From Cellulomonas phragmiteti (lineage in GTDB: Bacteria > Actinomycetota > Actinomycetes > Actinomycetales > Cellulomonadaceae): DNA of 64,000 bases. Under the pieces are notes generated by a model. It saw nothing but the letters and a program-made list of their open reading frames with translations, did no database searches and was not told where the DNA came from. Positions 1-8,331 of the stretch are shown here, one piece after another. The translations under genes were made by a program, and so were the position numbers. Positions within the stretch are counted from its first letter, which is position 1; each line of letters begins with the position of its first letter. The stretch lies in assembly GCF_016862775.1 (NCBI RefSeq), contig NZ_BONP01000010.1, positions 85,299-149,298 on the forward strand, in the 5' to 3' direction.

Positions 1-105
1 GTCGCCGAGGTTCGCGGCCCCGGCGGCGGCGAGCAGTGCGGTGAAGCGGCGCCCGAGGCGGGGGGCCGCGGGGCGGGGGACAGGCGGTGCCGAGGGCGCG
101 GCCAT
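1..105 (-). CDS. MFS transporter, N-terminal end only (runs off window)
   Basis: The first 35 residues are visible on the minus strand. A basic, Pro/Ala-rich leader is followed by RRFTALLAAAGAANLGD, which resembles the first transmembrane helix of major facilitator superfamily exporters (typically ...LLAAxxxSNLGDG). A GAGGT Shine-Dalgarno lies 5 nt before the ATG. The gene is divergent from the ArsR-type regulator at 188 and shares its operator region, so it is probably the regulated target. The family call rests on one helix and the context. Confidence 0.55.
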   Translation of the reverse strand, partial: MAAPSAPPVPRPAAPRLGRRFTALLAAAGAANLGD

Positions 106-139
106 GGGGACCTCACGTCGGGTTAGGGTGGGAGAGAGC

Positions 140-174
140 TTTGCAGAGGAACTCTGCAAAGAGAACTCTGCAAA
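140..174. promoter_or_regulatory. Palindromic operator of the ArsR/MFS divergent pair
   Basis: TTTGCAGAG-gaa-CTCTGCAAA (140-160) is a perfect 9-3-9 inverted repeat. A third half site, CTCTGCAAA, follows at 166-174, 14 bp from the second. All three lie in the 82-bp gap between the MFS and ArsR starts. The dyad fits a dimeric winged-helix repressor that controls itself and the divergent exporter. The sequence is seen directly; the binding partner is inferred. Confidence 0.7.
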
Positions 175-187
175 GGTATCTCTGCGA

Positions 188-775
188 ATGACGGATGACA
201 AGACCCCGACCGCGGACACGCGCGCCGTCGAGCCCGAGGCGCTCAAGGCGTTCGCCCACCCGCTGCGCATGGCCATGTACTCCGCCCTGCGCAACGAGGG
301 CCCGGCCACCGCCACGATGCTCGGCCAGCGCCTCGGCGAGTCGAGCGGCCAGACCAGCTACCACCTGCGCCAGCTCGAGAAGCACGGGTTCGTCGAGGAC
401 GACCCCGACCGCTCGCGCGGACGCGAACGGTGGTGGCGCGCCGTCGGCTTCCGCATGGACCGGCTGGACATGCTCGAGGACCCCACGTCCGCGACGGCGG
501 TACGCGCCGTGCTGCAGGCGGTCATCGCGGAGCGCGCGCAGACCCTGACGGCCTGGGCCGCCGCGCTGGAGGAGCGCCACGGCGACTGGAGCGCGCAGAT
601 GGCCTCCAACATCACCCTCGACCTCACGGAGGACGAGACGTCCGAGCTCATCGAGCGGCTCACCGCCGTCGTCGACGACCTCGGTGCGCGCAGCGGCGCG
701 GCGGGCATCGACGGGCGCCGACGCGTCCGCGTCTACCTGGACGTCCTCCCGCTGCCCGACACCGCGGCGCGCTGA
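188..775 (+). CDS. ArsR-family winged-helix transcriptional regulator
   Basis: 195-aa cytoplasmic regulator. Residues about 18-85 form an ArsR/HTH_20 winged helix (FAHPLRMAMYSALRNEGPAT, then the recognition helix around SGQTSYHLRQLEKHGFV and a wing with RGRERWW). The C-terminal half is helical, as in the larger YdfH/HTH_20-type members. The ATG at 188 is preferred because it follows the operator and has AAAGG upstream; the frame stays open further 5', but that part overlaps the operator and the divergent gene. It probably represses the MFS exporter and itself. The inducer is unknown, and no cysteine metal site is evident. Confidence 0.85.
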   Translation: MTDDKTPTADTRAVEPEALKAFAHPLRMAMYSALRNEGPATATMLGQRLGESSGQTSYHLRQLEKHGFVEDDPDRSRGRERWWRAVGFRMDRLDMLEDPTSATAVRAVLQAVIAERAQTLTAWAAALEERHGDWSAQMASNITLDLTEDETSELIERLTAVVDDLGARSGAAGIDGRRRVRVYLDVLPLPDTAAR

Positions 776-804
776 CGCCGGACGCCCGCGCCCGCCGCGG
801 CCGG

Positions 805-810
805 TAGGGT
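805..810 (+). promoter_or_regulatory. -10 box of purD (leaderless start predicted)
   Basis: TAGGGT ends 8 nt before the purD GTG at 819, with no Shine-Dalgarno between them. Transcription would start at or next to the start codon. Confidence 0.5.
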
Positions 811-818
811 CGGGCGCC

Positions 819-2126
819 GTGGAGATCCTCGTCGTCGGCACCGGTGCCCGTGAGCACGCCCTGGCCCGCACGCTGTCCCTCGACCCGGCGGTGACCCGCG
901 TGCACGCGGCCCCGGGCAACCCGGGGATCGCGCAGCGCGCGACGCTGCACGCGGTCGACCCGCTCGACGGTGCGGCGGTCGCTGACCTCGCGCGGTCGCT
1001 CGGCGTCGGCCTGGTCGTCGTCGGTCCCGAGGCGCCGCTCGTCGCCGGTGTCGCCGACGCCGTGCGGGCGGCCGGCATCCCCGTCTTCGGGCCGTCTGCG
1101 CAGGCCGCCCGGCTCGAGGGGTCCAAGGCGTTCGCCAAGGAGGTCATGGCGGCTGCCGGGGTGCCGACGGCCGCCGCGCGCGTCGCGACCACGCTCGACG
1201 AGGTCGCCGCCGCGCTCGATGAGTTCGGCGCGCCGCACGTCGTCAAGGAGGACGGCCTCGCCGCGGGCAAGGGCGTCGTCGTCACCGACGACCGCGACGC
1301 GGCGCTCGCGCACGCGGGCGCGTGCCTGGCCAAGGAGGGCGGCCGCGTCGTCGTCGAGGAGTACCTCGACGGCCCGGAGGTCTCGCTGTTCGTGCTGTGC
1401 GACGGCACCGACGTCGTCCCGCTCGTGCCCGCGCAGGACTTCAAGCGGGCGCTCGACGGCGACCAGGGGGCCAACACCGGCGGCATGGGCGCGTACTCGC
1501 CGCTGCCGTGGGCGCCCGAGGGGCTGGTCGACGAGGTCGTCGAGACCGTCGCGCGGCCGACCGTGGCCGAGATGGCCCGTCGCGGCACGCCCTTCATCGG
1601 GGTCCTCTACTGCGGCCTGGCGCTGACGAGCCGCGGCGTGCGGGTCGTGGAGTTCAACGCGCGGTTCGGCGACCCCGAGACGCAGGTCGTGCTGGCGCGG
1701 CTCGCGTCCCCGCTCGCGGGGGTGCTGCTGGCCGCGGCGCAGGGCCGGCTCGCGCAGGTCGAGCCGCTGCACTGGCGCGCCGACGCGGCCGTCACGGTGG
1801 TCGTCGCCTCGCACGGCTACCCGGGCCAGGTCCGCACCGGCGACCCGATCACCGGTCTCGACGCCGCCGGCACCGTGCCCGGCGTCCACGTGCTGCACGC
1901 CGGCACGGCGGTGCGCACCACCGAGGACGACCCGGAGAACCCGCTCAACGACCCGCTGCTCGTGTCCGACGGCGGCCGGGTCCTGTCGGTCGTCGGCGTG
2001 GGGGAGACCCTCGCCGCGGCCCGGCGGGCGGCCTACGTCGCGGTCGACCAGGTCAACCTCGCCGGCTCCCACCACCGCACGGACATCGCGCTGGCCGTCA
2101 GCGAGGGCACCGAGGTGCAGGCGTGA
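819..2126 (+). CDS. purD: Phosphoribosylamine--glycine ligase (GAR synthetase)
   Basis: Joins glycine to 5-phosphoribosylamine using ATP, the second step of purine synthesis, in the cytosol. The 435-aa length is normal for PurD. The N-terminus VEILVVGTGAREHALA is the family nucleotide-binding start, followed by the HAAPGNPGI segment, the ATP-grasp domain (VVKEDGLAAGKGVVV; NTGGMGAYSP) and RFGDPETQ near residue 285. The GTG at 819 is chosen because the family motif begins there and a -10 box lies 8 nt upstream. It overlaps purC by 4 bp (GTGA), so the two are translationally coupled. Confidence 0.97.
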   Translation: MEILVVGTGAREHALARTLSLDPAVTRVHAAPGNPGIAQRATLHAVDPLDGAAVADLARSLGVGLVVVGPEAPLVAGVADAVRAAGIPVFGPSAQAARLEGSKAFAKEVMAAAGVPTAAARVATTLDEVAAALDEFGAPHVVKEDGLAAGKGVVVTDDRDAALAHAGACLAKEGGRVVVEEYLDGPEVSLFVLCDGTDVVPLVPAQDFKRALDGDQGANTGGMGAYSPLPWAPEGLVDEVVETVARPTVAEMARRGTPFIGVLYCGLALTSRGVRVVEFNARFGDPETQVVLARLASPLAGVLLAAAQGRLAQVEPLHWRADAAVTVVVASHGYPGQVRTGDPITGLDAAGTVPGVHVLHAGTAVRTTEDDPENPLNDPLLVSDGGRVLSVVGVGETLAAARRAAYVAVDQVNLAGSHHRTDIALAVSEGTEVQA

Positions 2127-3040
2127 GCGACGCCGCCCTCACGCTGCCCGGCTGGCGGCACGTCTACTCCGGCAAGGTCCGGGACCTGTATGAGCCGGAC
2201 GCGTCCGCCGCGGGCGTGGCGCTGCGGGAGCGGCACGGTGACGTCGTCCTGGTCGTGGCCTCGGACCGCGTGTCCGCGTACGACCACGTGCTGTCCCCGG
2301 GCGTCCCCGGCAAGGGCGTGGTGCTCACGCAGCTCAGCCTGTGGTGGTTCGAGCAGCTCGCCGACCTCGTCCCGAACCACGTCGTGTCGACCGACGTGCC
2401 CGGCGCCGTCGCGGGCCGCGCGATGGTGTGCCGGCGCCTCGACATGTTCCCGGTCGAGTGCGTCGCCCGCGGCTACCTCACCGGGTCCGGTCTCGCGGAG
2501 TACCGCCAGAACGGCGAGGTCACGGGCATCGCGCTGCCTGCCGGGCTCGTCGACGGGTCGCGCCTGCCGGAGCCGGTCTTCACGCCCGCGACCAAGGCCG
2601 AGCTGGGCGAGCACGACGAGAACGTGCGGTTCTCCGTGGTCGTCGACACCGTCGGCCCCGAGACGGCCGAGACGCTGCGCGACCTCACGCTCGCCGTGTA
2701 CGCGCGGGCCGAGCGCGTCGCGCGCGAGCGTGGCGTGATCCTCGCGGACACCAAGCTGGAGTTCGGCACCGACCCCGTGACGGGTGCGGTGACGCTGGGC
2801 GACGAGGTGCTCACCCCCGACTCCTCGCGCTTCTGGCCCGTCGACGGCTGGGAGCCCGGCCGCGCGCAGCCGAGCTTCGACAAGCAGTTCGTCCGTGACT
2901 GGCTCACGTCGTCGGCGTCGGGCTGGGACCGCGCGTCCGACACGCCCCCGCCCCCGCTGCCGGCCGACGTGGTCGAGCGCACCCGGGCCCGCTACATCGA
3001 GGCGTTCGAGCGACTCACGGGGCGCACGCCCGACCTGTGA
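2123..3040 (+). CDS. purC: Phosphoribosylaminoimidazole-succinocarboxamide synthase (SAICAR synthetase)
   Basis: Condenses CAIR with aspartate in purine synthesis. The protein is 305 aa. It shows the SAICAR synthetase signature: the YSGKVRDLYE start near residue 12, SDRVSAYDHVL, the VECVARGYLTGSG block, and ILADTKLEFG with DEVLTPDSSRFWP near the C-terminal third. The GTG start overlaps the purD stop by 4 bp. The long upstream extension of this frame is only the shadow of purD. Confidence 0.97.
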   Translation: MSDAALTLPGWRHVYSGKVRDLYEPDASAAGVALRERHGDVVLVVASDRVSAYDHVLSPGVPGKGVVLTQLSLWWFEQLADLVPNHVVSTDVPGAVAGRAMVCRRLDMFPVECVARGYLTGSGLAEYRQNGEVTGIALPAGLVDGSRLPEPVFTPATKAELGEHDENVRFSVVVDTVGPETAETLRDLTLAVYARAERVARERGVILADTKLEFGTDPVTGAVTLGDEVLTPDSSRFWPVDGWEPGRAQPSFDKQFVRDWLTSSASGWDRASDTPPPPLPADVVERTRARYIEAFERLTGRTPDL

Positions 3041-3069
3041 CCCGGCGCGCCTCGGGGTACCGGCGTGCG

Positions 3070-3885
3070 TCACGTGCCGAGGTCGACCTCCGGCAGCGCG
3101 TGCAGCTCGCGCCACGCGATCGCCTGCGGCGCCGTCACGGCCAGGACGTCGGCCCCCGCCAGCGGCCCCAGGTCGAGGCCCGTGAGCTCGGCGACGTCCG
3201 CGACCGGCACCTGGAACGTGCGGAACGGCCCCAGGGGCGGGGGCTCGTCGGCGGCCGCTGCCGCGTGGGTGCGCGCCGCGAGCTCGGTCGCGGGCAGCAG
3301 CGGTGTCTGGTCGAGCACGAAGGCCGCAGCGGCCAGCCGGTCGGCGTCGAGCGCCCACGCGGCGACCTTCCAGAACCGGCGCGGCAGCAGGACGTCCCGA
3401 TAGAGCGGGTCGTCGCCCGCGAGCACAGGGCCCGTCAGCACCGACAGGCGCAGGCGGTGCACGCGGGCGTGCTCGAGCACGTGGTCCTCGAGACCCAGCC
3501 ACAGCGCGCGGCTCTGGTTGAAGCCGGACGCCTGCGGCGCCGCGTTGGGGTAGGCGAACGTCTCGCGGTTGGCCTGGGCCGCGACGCCCGGTGCGCCCCA
3601 CACCGGGTCGCGCCGACGCACGAGGTGCCCGCGGTCGAGGTCGTTGCGCGCGTAGAGCTCGGGGCCCGTCTGATCGGCGGCGGGCACGCGCGGGTCGAGG
3701 TACCAGGCGTCGTCCCGCGGCACGTCGCGCAGCGAGCGGCCGTCGACGTTGACCGCGGTGGCGGCCGCCAGCCGGCGCACCGGGTCCAGCAGGACCGTGA
3801 AGTGCGTGGCCGGCAGCTCGCGCACCGCCTGCGCCGCCACCGGCAGCGGGACCTGCGGCCCCAGGAACGTCGGGTCGTACCCCAT
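3070..3885 (-). CDS. DNA/RNA non-specific endonuclease (NUC family)
   Basis: 271 aa. The catalytic motif DRGH (residues 84-87, in YARNDLDRGHLVRRRD) and the downstream asparagines (NRETFAYPNAAPQ and GFNQ, residues 106-123) are those of the Serratia-type beta-beta-alpha-metal nucleases (PF01223). These use His as general base and Asn to hold Mg2+. No signal peptide is visible, unlike the secreted members, so an intracellular or non-classical role is possible. The ATG at 3885 is preceded by AGGGG. The gene is convergent with purC and divergent from the amidohydrolase, and it separates the purine genes. Confidence 0.88.
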   Translation of the reverse strand: MGYDPTFLGPQVPLPVAAQAVRELPATHFTVLLDPVRRLAAATAVNVDGRSLRDVPRDDAWYLDPRVPAADQTGPELYARNDLDRGHLVRRRDPVWGAPGVAAQANRETFAYPNAAPQASGFNQSRALWLGLEDHVLEHARVHRLRLSVLTGPVLAGDDPLYRDVLLPRRFWKVAAWALDADRLAAAAFVLDQTPLLPATELAARTHAAAAADEPPPLGPFRTFQVPVADVAELTGLDLGPLAGADVLAVTAPQAIAWRELHALPEVDLGT

Positions 3886-4020
3886 GTGCCACCCCTGCCC
3901 ACGAGCGGACTGCCGGACGTGACCCACCGTACCGACGCACCGCGGCGTGCGCGGGTGGCCCGGCGCCCGGCGGCGTAGTGTCCCGAGACGTTCTCGTCCC
4001 GTCCCACCTCCGGAGGCCCG

Positions 4021-5520
4021 GTGGACGTCCCCCGTCCCCTCGTCCTGCACCGCGCGCGCCTGCTCGGGCGGGACGCCCCCGTCGACCTGGTGCTGCGCGA
4101 CGGGCGGCTCGCCGCTGTCGCGCCGTCGTCCTCCGGCCCCCGCGCGCACGGCGCCCCGGACGGCGACGTCGTCGACCTCGACGGCCGGCTCGTCGTGCCC
4201 GGCCTGTGGGACCAGCACACCCACCTCACCCAGTGGGCGCTCGCGCGCGGGCGGCTCGACGTGTCCGGGGCGACGTCGGCCGCGCAGGCAGCCGCGCTCG
4301 TGGCCGCGCGGCTGCGGACCGACCCGCCGCCCGCCGGCCGGCCGCTCGTCGGCATCGGGTTCCGGGACGGCACGTGGCCCGACGCGCCGTCCGCGGCGGT
4401 CCTCGACGCGGTCGCCGGCGAGGTGCCGGTGGTGCTGGTCTCCGGCGACCTGCACTGCGCGTGGGTGTCGACCGCGGGCCTGCGGCTGTTCGGGGTCGCG
4501 CACCACCCGACGGGCGTGCTGCGCGAGACCGAGTGGATGCCGCTCATGGGGGCGCTGGACCACGTGCCCGACGACGTGCAGGACGCCCTCGTGGCCGACG
4601 CGCTGCGGGCCGCCGCCGCGCGGGGCGTCGTCGGCGTCGTCGACCTGGAGATCGCCGACAACGTGGCCGTGTGGCGCCGCCGGGTGACCACGGGTGACCC
4701 GGTCGTGCGCGTGCGCGCCGGCGTGTGGCCCGCGTACCTCGAGCGCGTCGTGCACGACGACCTGCACAGCGGTGACCGCGTCGCGGGCCCGCGCGTCACG
4801 CAGGGGCCGCTCAAGGTCATCGTCGACGGCTCGCTCAACACCCGCACCGCCTGGTGCCACGCGCCCTACCCGGGCGTCGAGGGGGCCCTCGCGCACGGCG
4901 TGCTCAACGTGCCCGCGGACGAGCTGGTGCCGCTGCTGCGGCACGCGCACGCGCACGGGCTGCGCTGCGCCGTCCACGCCATCGGCGACGCGGCCAACGC
5001 GCTGGTCCTCGACGCGTTCGCGACGACCGGTGCGCACGGCTCGGTCGAGCACGCCCAGCTGCTCGCGGTGGCCGACGTCGCGCGGTTCGCGCAGCTGGGG
5101 CTGACGGCCAGCGTGCAGCCCGCCCACCTGCCGGACGACCGCGACGTCGCCGACCGGCACTGGGCCGGCCGCACGGACCGCGCCTTCCCGCTGGCCGACC
5201 TGCACGCCGCGGGCGTCCCGCTGGCCCTCGGGTCCGACGCGCCCGTCGCGCCGCTGGACCCGTGGCTCGCGCTGGACGCCGCCGTGTGGCGCACCGGCGA
5301 CGAGCGCCTGCCGTGGCACCCCGAGCAGGCGGTCGACGCGGTCACGGCCCTCGCCTCGTCCGTCGACGGGCGCCCGCTGGGACTGCGCGTCGGGGATCCG
5401 GCGGACCTGGCGGTGCTCGACGACGACCCGCTCGCGCTCGCGGGCACGCCGGGTGCCGTGCGGTCCACCCGGGTCGCCGCCACGCTCGTCGCCGGCGCCT
5501 GGACCCACGCGGCCCTGTGA
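4021..5520 (+). CDS. Amidohydrolase family protein (YtcJ-like)
   Basis: 499 aa metal-dependent hydrolase. The N-terminal beta-sandwich is followed by VVPGLWDQHTHLT, where the HxH of residues 66-68 binds metal. Later come KVIVDGSLNTR, CAVHAIGD and GSVEHAQ (metal-ligand histidines) and the final LGSDAPVAPLDPW aspartate. A C-terminal return of the composite domain (DPADLAVLDDDP) is typical of YtcJ/amidohydrolase_3 members. A GGAGG precedes the GTG start. The substrate cannot be read from the sequence; cyclic amides or N-acyl compounds are typical. It lies between purC and purS but need not be a purine enzyme. Confidence 0.88.
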   Translation: MDVPRPLVLHRARLLGRDAPVDLVLRDGRLAAVAPSSSGPRAHGAPDGDVVDLDGRLVVPGLWDQHTHLTQWALARGRLDVSGATSAAQAAALVAARLRTDPPPAGRPLVGIGFRDGTWPDAPSAAVLDAVAGEVPVVLVSGDLHCAWVSTAGLRLFGVAHHPTGVLRETEWMPLMGALDHVPDDVQDALVADALRAAAARGVVGVVDLEIADNVAVWRRRVTTGDPVVRVRAGVWPAYLERVVHDDLHSGDRVAGPRVTQGPLKVIVDGSLNTRTAWCHAPYPGVEGALAHGVLNVPADELVPLLRHAHAHGLRCAVHAIGDAANALVLDAFATTGAHGSVEHAQLLAVADVARFAQLGLTASVQPAHLPDDRDVADRHWAGRTDRAFPLADLHAAGVPLALGSDAPVAPLDPWLALDAAVWRTGDERLPWHPEQAVDAVTALASSVDGRPLGLRVGDPADLAVLDDDPLALAGTPGAVRSTRVAATLVAGAWTHAAL

Positions 5521-5629
5521 GCCCGCCCGCGGTGCGGGCGCGGCCCGGGGAGTGGGACGGCGGCGGGGTGCGTCGCGGCGCGCCGTAGGATCTGCTGCGA
5601 AACCCCGTCGCGCACACCTGGGAGCACCC

Positions 5630-5917
5630 GTGGGACGAGTCGTCGTCGACGTCATGCCGAAGCCCGAGATCCTCGACCCGCAGGGCAAGGCCGTCGCCAA
5701 CGCGCTGCCGCGCCTCGGGTTCGGCCAGTTCACCGCCGTCCGTCAGGGCAAGCGGTTCGAGCTCGAGGTGGACGGGCCGGTGACGCCCGAGGTCCTCGAG
5801 GCCGCCGCGGCCGCCGCCGAGCAGGTGCTGTCGAACCCGGTGATCGAGGACGTCGTGCGCGTCGCCGACATCGAGGCCGACGCCGCCGCGACCGTCGCGT
5901 CGCAGGGTCTGGCCTGA
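5630..5917 (+). CDS. purS: Phosphoribosylformylglycinamidine synthase subunit PurS
   Basis: Small bridging subunit of the three-part FGAM synthase (PurS/PurQ/PurL). It starts [19 protein letters not shown], with [12 protein letters not shown] and a [12 protein letters not shown] strand, the usual PurS fold. At 95 aa it has a short Ala-rich C-terminal tail beyond the common 80-85 aa. The GTG follows GGGAG; a TAGGAT -10 box (5586-5591) would give a leader of about 30 nt. It overlaps purQ by one base (TGATG). Confidence 0.95.
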   Translation: MGRVVVDVMPKPEILDPQGKAVANALPRLGFGQFTAVRQGKRFELEVDGPVTPEVLEAAAAAAEQVLSNPVIEDVVRVADIEADAAATVASQGLA

Positions 5918-6612
5918 TGGGTCGGATCGGCGTCGTCACGTTCCCCGGGACGCTCGACGACCGGGACGCCGCACGCGCCGTGCGCCTGGCCGGCGGCGAG
6001 CCCGTCGCGCTGTGGCACGCGGACGCGGACCTCCAGGGCGTCGACGCCGTCGTGCTGCCCGGCGGGTTCTCCTACGGCGACTATCTGCGGGCCGGGGCGA
6101 TCAGCCGGTTCGCGCCCGTCATGGGCGAGGTCGTCGACGCCGCGGGCAAAGGGCTGCCCGTGCTGGGGATCTGCAACGGCTTCCAGGTCCTCACCGAGGC
6201 GCACCTGCTGCCGGGGTCGATGATCAAGAACGACCACCTGCACTTCGTGTGCCGCGAGCAGGTCCTCGTCGTGGAGAACGCCGGCACCGCGTGGACCAAC
6301 GCGTACACGGCCGGCGAGCGGATCACGATCCCGCTGAAGAACCAGGACGGCCAGTACGTCGCCGACGAGCGCACCCTCGACGAGCTCGAGGGCGAGGGCC
6401 GCGTCGTGTTCCGCTACGAGGGGACCAACCCCAACGGGTCGCGCCGGGGCATCGCAGGCGTGAGCAACGCCGCGGGCAACGTCGTGGGGCTCATGCCGCA
6501 CCCCGAGCACGCGGTCGAGTCCGGGTTCGGCCCCGACGGCGCCGCCGGTCCGCGCTCCGGGACCGACGGGCTGCGGTTCTTCACGTCGGTCCTGCACGCC
6601 CTCGTCGGCTGA
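5917..6612 (+). CDS. purQ: Phosphoribosylformylglycinamidine synthase subunit PurQ (glutaminase)
   Basis: 231-aa class I glutamine amidotransferase that feeds ammonia to Pur[15 protein letters not shown] precedes the nucleophile elbow [11 protein letters not shown] (Cys near residue 87), and [10 protein letters not shown] near the end supplies the His-Glu pair. The normal length and the PurS overlap support co-expression. The partner purL is 27 kb away at 33059. Confidence 0.97.
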   Translation: MGRIGVVTFPGTLDDRDAARAVRLAGGEPVALWHADADLQGVDAVVLPGGFSYGDYLRAGAISRFAPVMGEVVDAAGKGLPVLGICNGFQVLTEAHLLPGSMIKNDHLHFVCREQVLVVENAGTAWTNAYTAGERITIPLKNQDGQYVADERTLDELEGEGRVVFRYEGTNPNGSRRGIAGVSNAAGNVVGLMPHPEHAVESGFGPDGAAGPRSGTDGLRFFTSVLHALVG

Positions 6613-6617
6613 CCCGG

Positions 6618-7628
6618 GTGACGGAGCGGCCGCAGCCGCGCGTCGAGCGCGTGGCCTGGGACGACCCAGCCGCGGCCGCGCTGCGCGTCGCGCAGCAGGT
6701 CGAGCTGCGCGCCCGCTACGGCGACGACGACACGGGCCACGCCCTCACCGGCGACGGGATCGTCGCCACGGTGGTGCTGCGGCTCGGCGACGACGCGGTG
6801 GCGTGCGGTGCGCTGCGGGACGTGTCCGCCACGCTCGGGGCGGGCACCGGCGAGCTCAAGCGCATGTTCGTGCGCCCGGACGCCCGTGGTCGTGGCCTGT
6901 CCCGCCAGGTGCTGTCCGAGCTCGAGCACGCCGCCGCCGAGCACGGCCTCGACCGGCTCGTCCTGGAGACCGGGGTGCTCCAGCCGGAGGCGATCGGGCT
7001 GTACCTGGCGGCCGGGTACGGGCCCGTCGAGAACTACGGCGAGTGGGTCGGCGTGACCGACTCCCGCTGCTTCGCCAAGGACCTGCGCGCAGCCGCCGGC
7101 AGCCCTGTCGTCGGGCCCGCCGGCGCGGCACGCGCGGCCGCGGCGCCGGACGTCGTCGTCGAGGCCGTCCCGTGGGACCACCCGGACGCGTCCGCGCTGC
7201 GCCGCGACATGGTCACCGAGCTCGCCCCCCTCTACCCGGAGCACGCGTTCACCGCGCCCGACGGGTTCGAGCGCCTGGACGCCGCCCACGGCCGCGACGC
7301 CGTCACCACGTTCCTCGTGCGGCGCGCGGGCGCACCCGTCGCCTGCGCCACGCACCGGCGGGCCACCGGGTGGCGCGCCGACGACGCCGAGCTCAAGCGG
7401 CTCTACGTCGCCCCGTCCGCCCGCGGGCTCGGGCTGGCCCGGCGGCTCGTCGCGCTCGTCGAGGGGGACGCCCGCACCCACGGCGCCCGCCGCGTCGTGC
7501 TGGACACCGGCATCCGCCAGCCCGAGGCGATCGCCCTGTACCGCCGCCTCGGCTACCGGGCCGTCGAGCCGCCCGCCGGCGCGTGGGTGGAGCTGCCCGT
7601 GTCCCTGTGGTTCGCGCGCGACCTGTGA
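6618..7628 (+). CDS. Tandem GNAT N-acetyltransferase (two complete domains)
   Basis: 336 aa containing two GNAT domains of the same subtype. Each has the acetyl-CoA loop (MFVRPDARGRGLSRQVL in the first half, LYVAPSARGLGLARRLV in the second), then a V(L)ETG/DTG-x-(L/R)QPEAI-LY motif and a matching end (SRCFAKDL and SLWFARDL). This indicates internal duplication of a single-domain ancestor of about 160 aa. The GTG lies 5 bp after purQ with little Shine-Dalgarno, so it may be read through from purSQ. The substrate is unknown. Confidence 0.88.
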   Translation: MTERPQPRVERVAWDDPAAAALRVAQQVELRARYGDDDTGHALTGDGIVATVVLRLGDDAVACGALRDVSATLGAGTGELKRMFVRPDARGRGLSRQVLSELEHAAAEHGLDRLVLETGVLQPEAIGLYLAAGYGPVENYGEWVGVTDSRCFAKDLRAAAGSPVVGPAGAARAAAAPDVVVEAVPWDHPDASALRRDMVTELAPLYPEHAFTAPDGFERLDAAHGRDAVTTFLVRRAGAPVACATHRRATGWRADDAELKRLYVAPSARGLGLARRLVALVEGDARTHGARRVVLDTGIRQPEAIALYRRLGYRAVEPPAGAWVELPVSLWFARDL

Positions 7629-7779
7629 CCTGACGCTCCGCCGTGCGCGCGACGGACGGGCCGGGGGAATTCACGGGCCCGGGCTGAGCGGTCCTTCCGT
7701 GCTCGCCCTCAGGCCGTGCGCCGCTCGTGCCGATGCCTCCTCGACGCCGCGTCCCGCGGTGCGCGACGAGGAGCGCCTC

Positions 7780-8286
7780 ATGAACCCGAGACCGCAGCGT
7801 GCACCGCGGCCGACCGGCCCGCTGCCGAGCACGCCGCGACCGCACCCGACGGCGCCGCGCAGCCCCGACGGCGCCTGGTGGTGGGACGGCACGCGGTGGT
7901 GGCCGACGGGCGACGCCCCGGCGACCGCGGCGGCCCGTCCGCGCCGGGGCTGGCTGATCGTGCTCCTCTGCGTGCTGGTCGTGGTCGTCAACGGGGGGCT
8001 CGCGGCGCTCGCGATCCCCGTGTACCGGCAGGAGCGGGCCCGCTCGGTGGAGACGGCCCTGCGCCTCGCGGCGGGAGCGCAGGAGCGCGCCTGGGTGGAC
8101 GAGCTCACGTACACGACGGACGCCGAGTTGCTGGAGGCCTACGGGTACGCCCCCGACGGCGTCGTCGACGTCACCGTCGTCAGCGCCACGGCGGACGACT
8201 TCTGCCTCGCCGCGGCGCTGGACGACCATGACCCCCGGTGGTGGTACGCCCACGACACCGGCCCGTCCGCGGTGCCCTGCGACTGA
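7780..8286 (+). CDS. Membrane-anchored pilin-like protein
   Basis: 168 aa. A Pro-rich N-terminus with SPDGAWWWDGTRWWPTG resembles the short W-rich domain of many actinobacterial membrane proteins. It leads to one transmembrane helix (LIVLLCVLVVVVNGGLAALA). The segment IPVYRQERARSVETALRLAA then looks like the N-terminal alpha helix of type IV pilins (AAIAIPVF...). The C-terminus (YTTDAELLEAYGY, VTVVSATADDFCLAAAL, WWYAHD, VPCD) has two cysteines as in actinobacterial pilin globular domains. A canonical prepilin peptidase site is absent, so assembly into a pilus is doubtful. GAGGAG precedes the ATG. Confidence 0.6.
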   Translation: MNPRPQRAPRPTGPLPSTPRPHPTAPRSPDGAWWWDGTRWWPTGDAPATAAARPRRGWLIVLLCVLVVVVNGGLAALAIPVYRQERARSVETALRLAAGAQERAWVDELTYTTDAELLEAYGYAPDGVVDVTVVSATADDFCLAAALDDHDPRWWYAHDTGPSAVPCD

Positions 8287-8331
8287 CGCCGTCCTGGTGC
8301 GCACCGCCGCCGTCCGCGAGACCGTACGGGG

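Noticed and set aside
113..1597. Long minus-strand ORF opposite purD, and similar mirror ORFs opposite most genes
   Set aside because: GC-rich codon bias leaves antisense frames open. Their translations are Arg/Ala/Pro-rich without domains, while the sense frames carry conserved motifs.
1322..2122. Upstream extension of the purC frame
   Set aside because: It is the shadow of purD in another frame. The conserved PurC N-terminus starts at the GTG that overlaps the purD stop.
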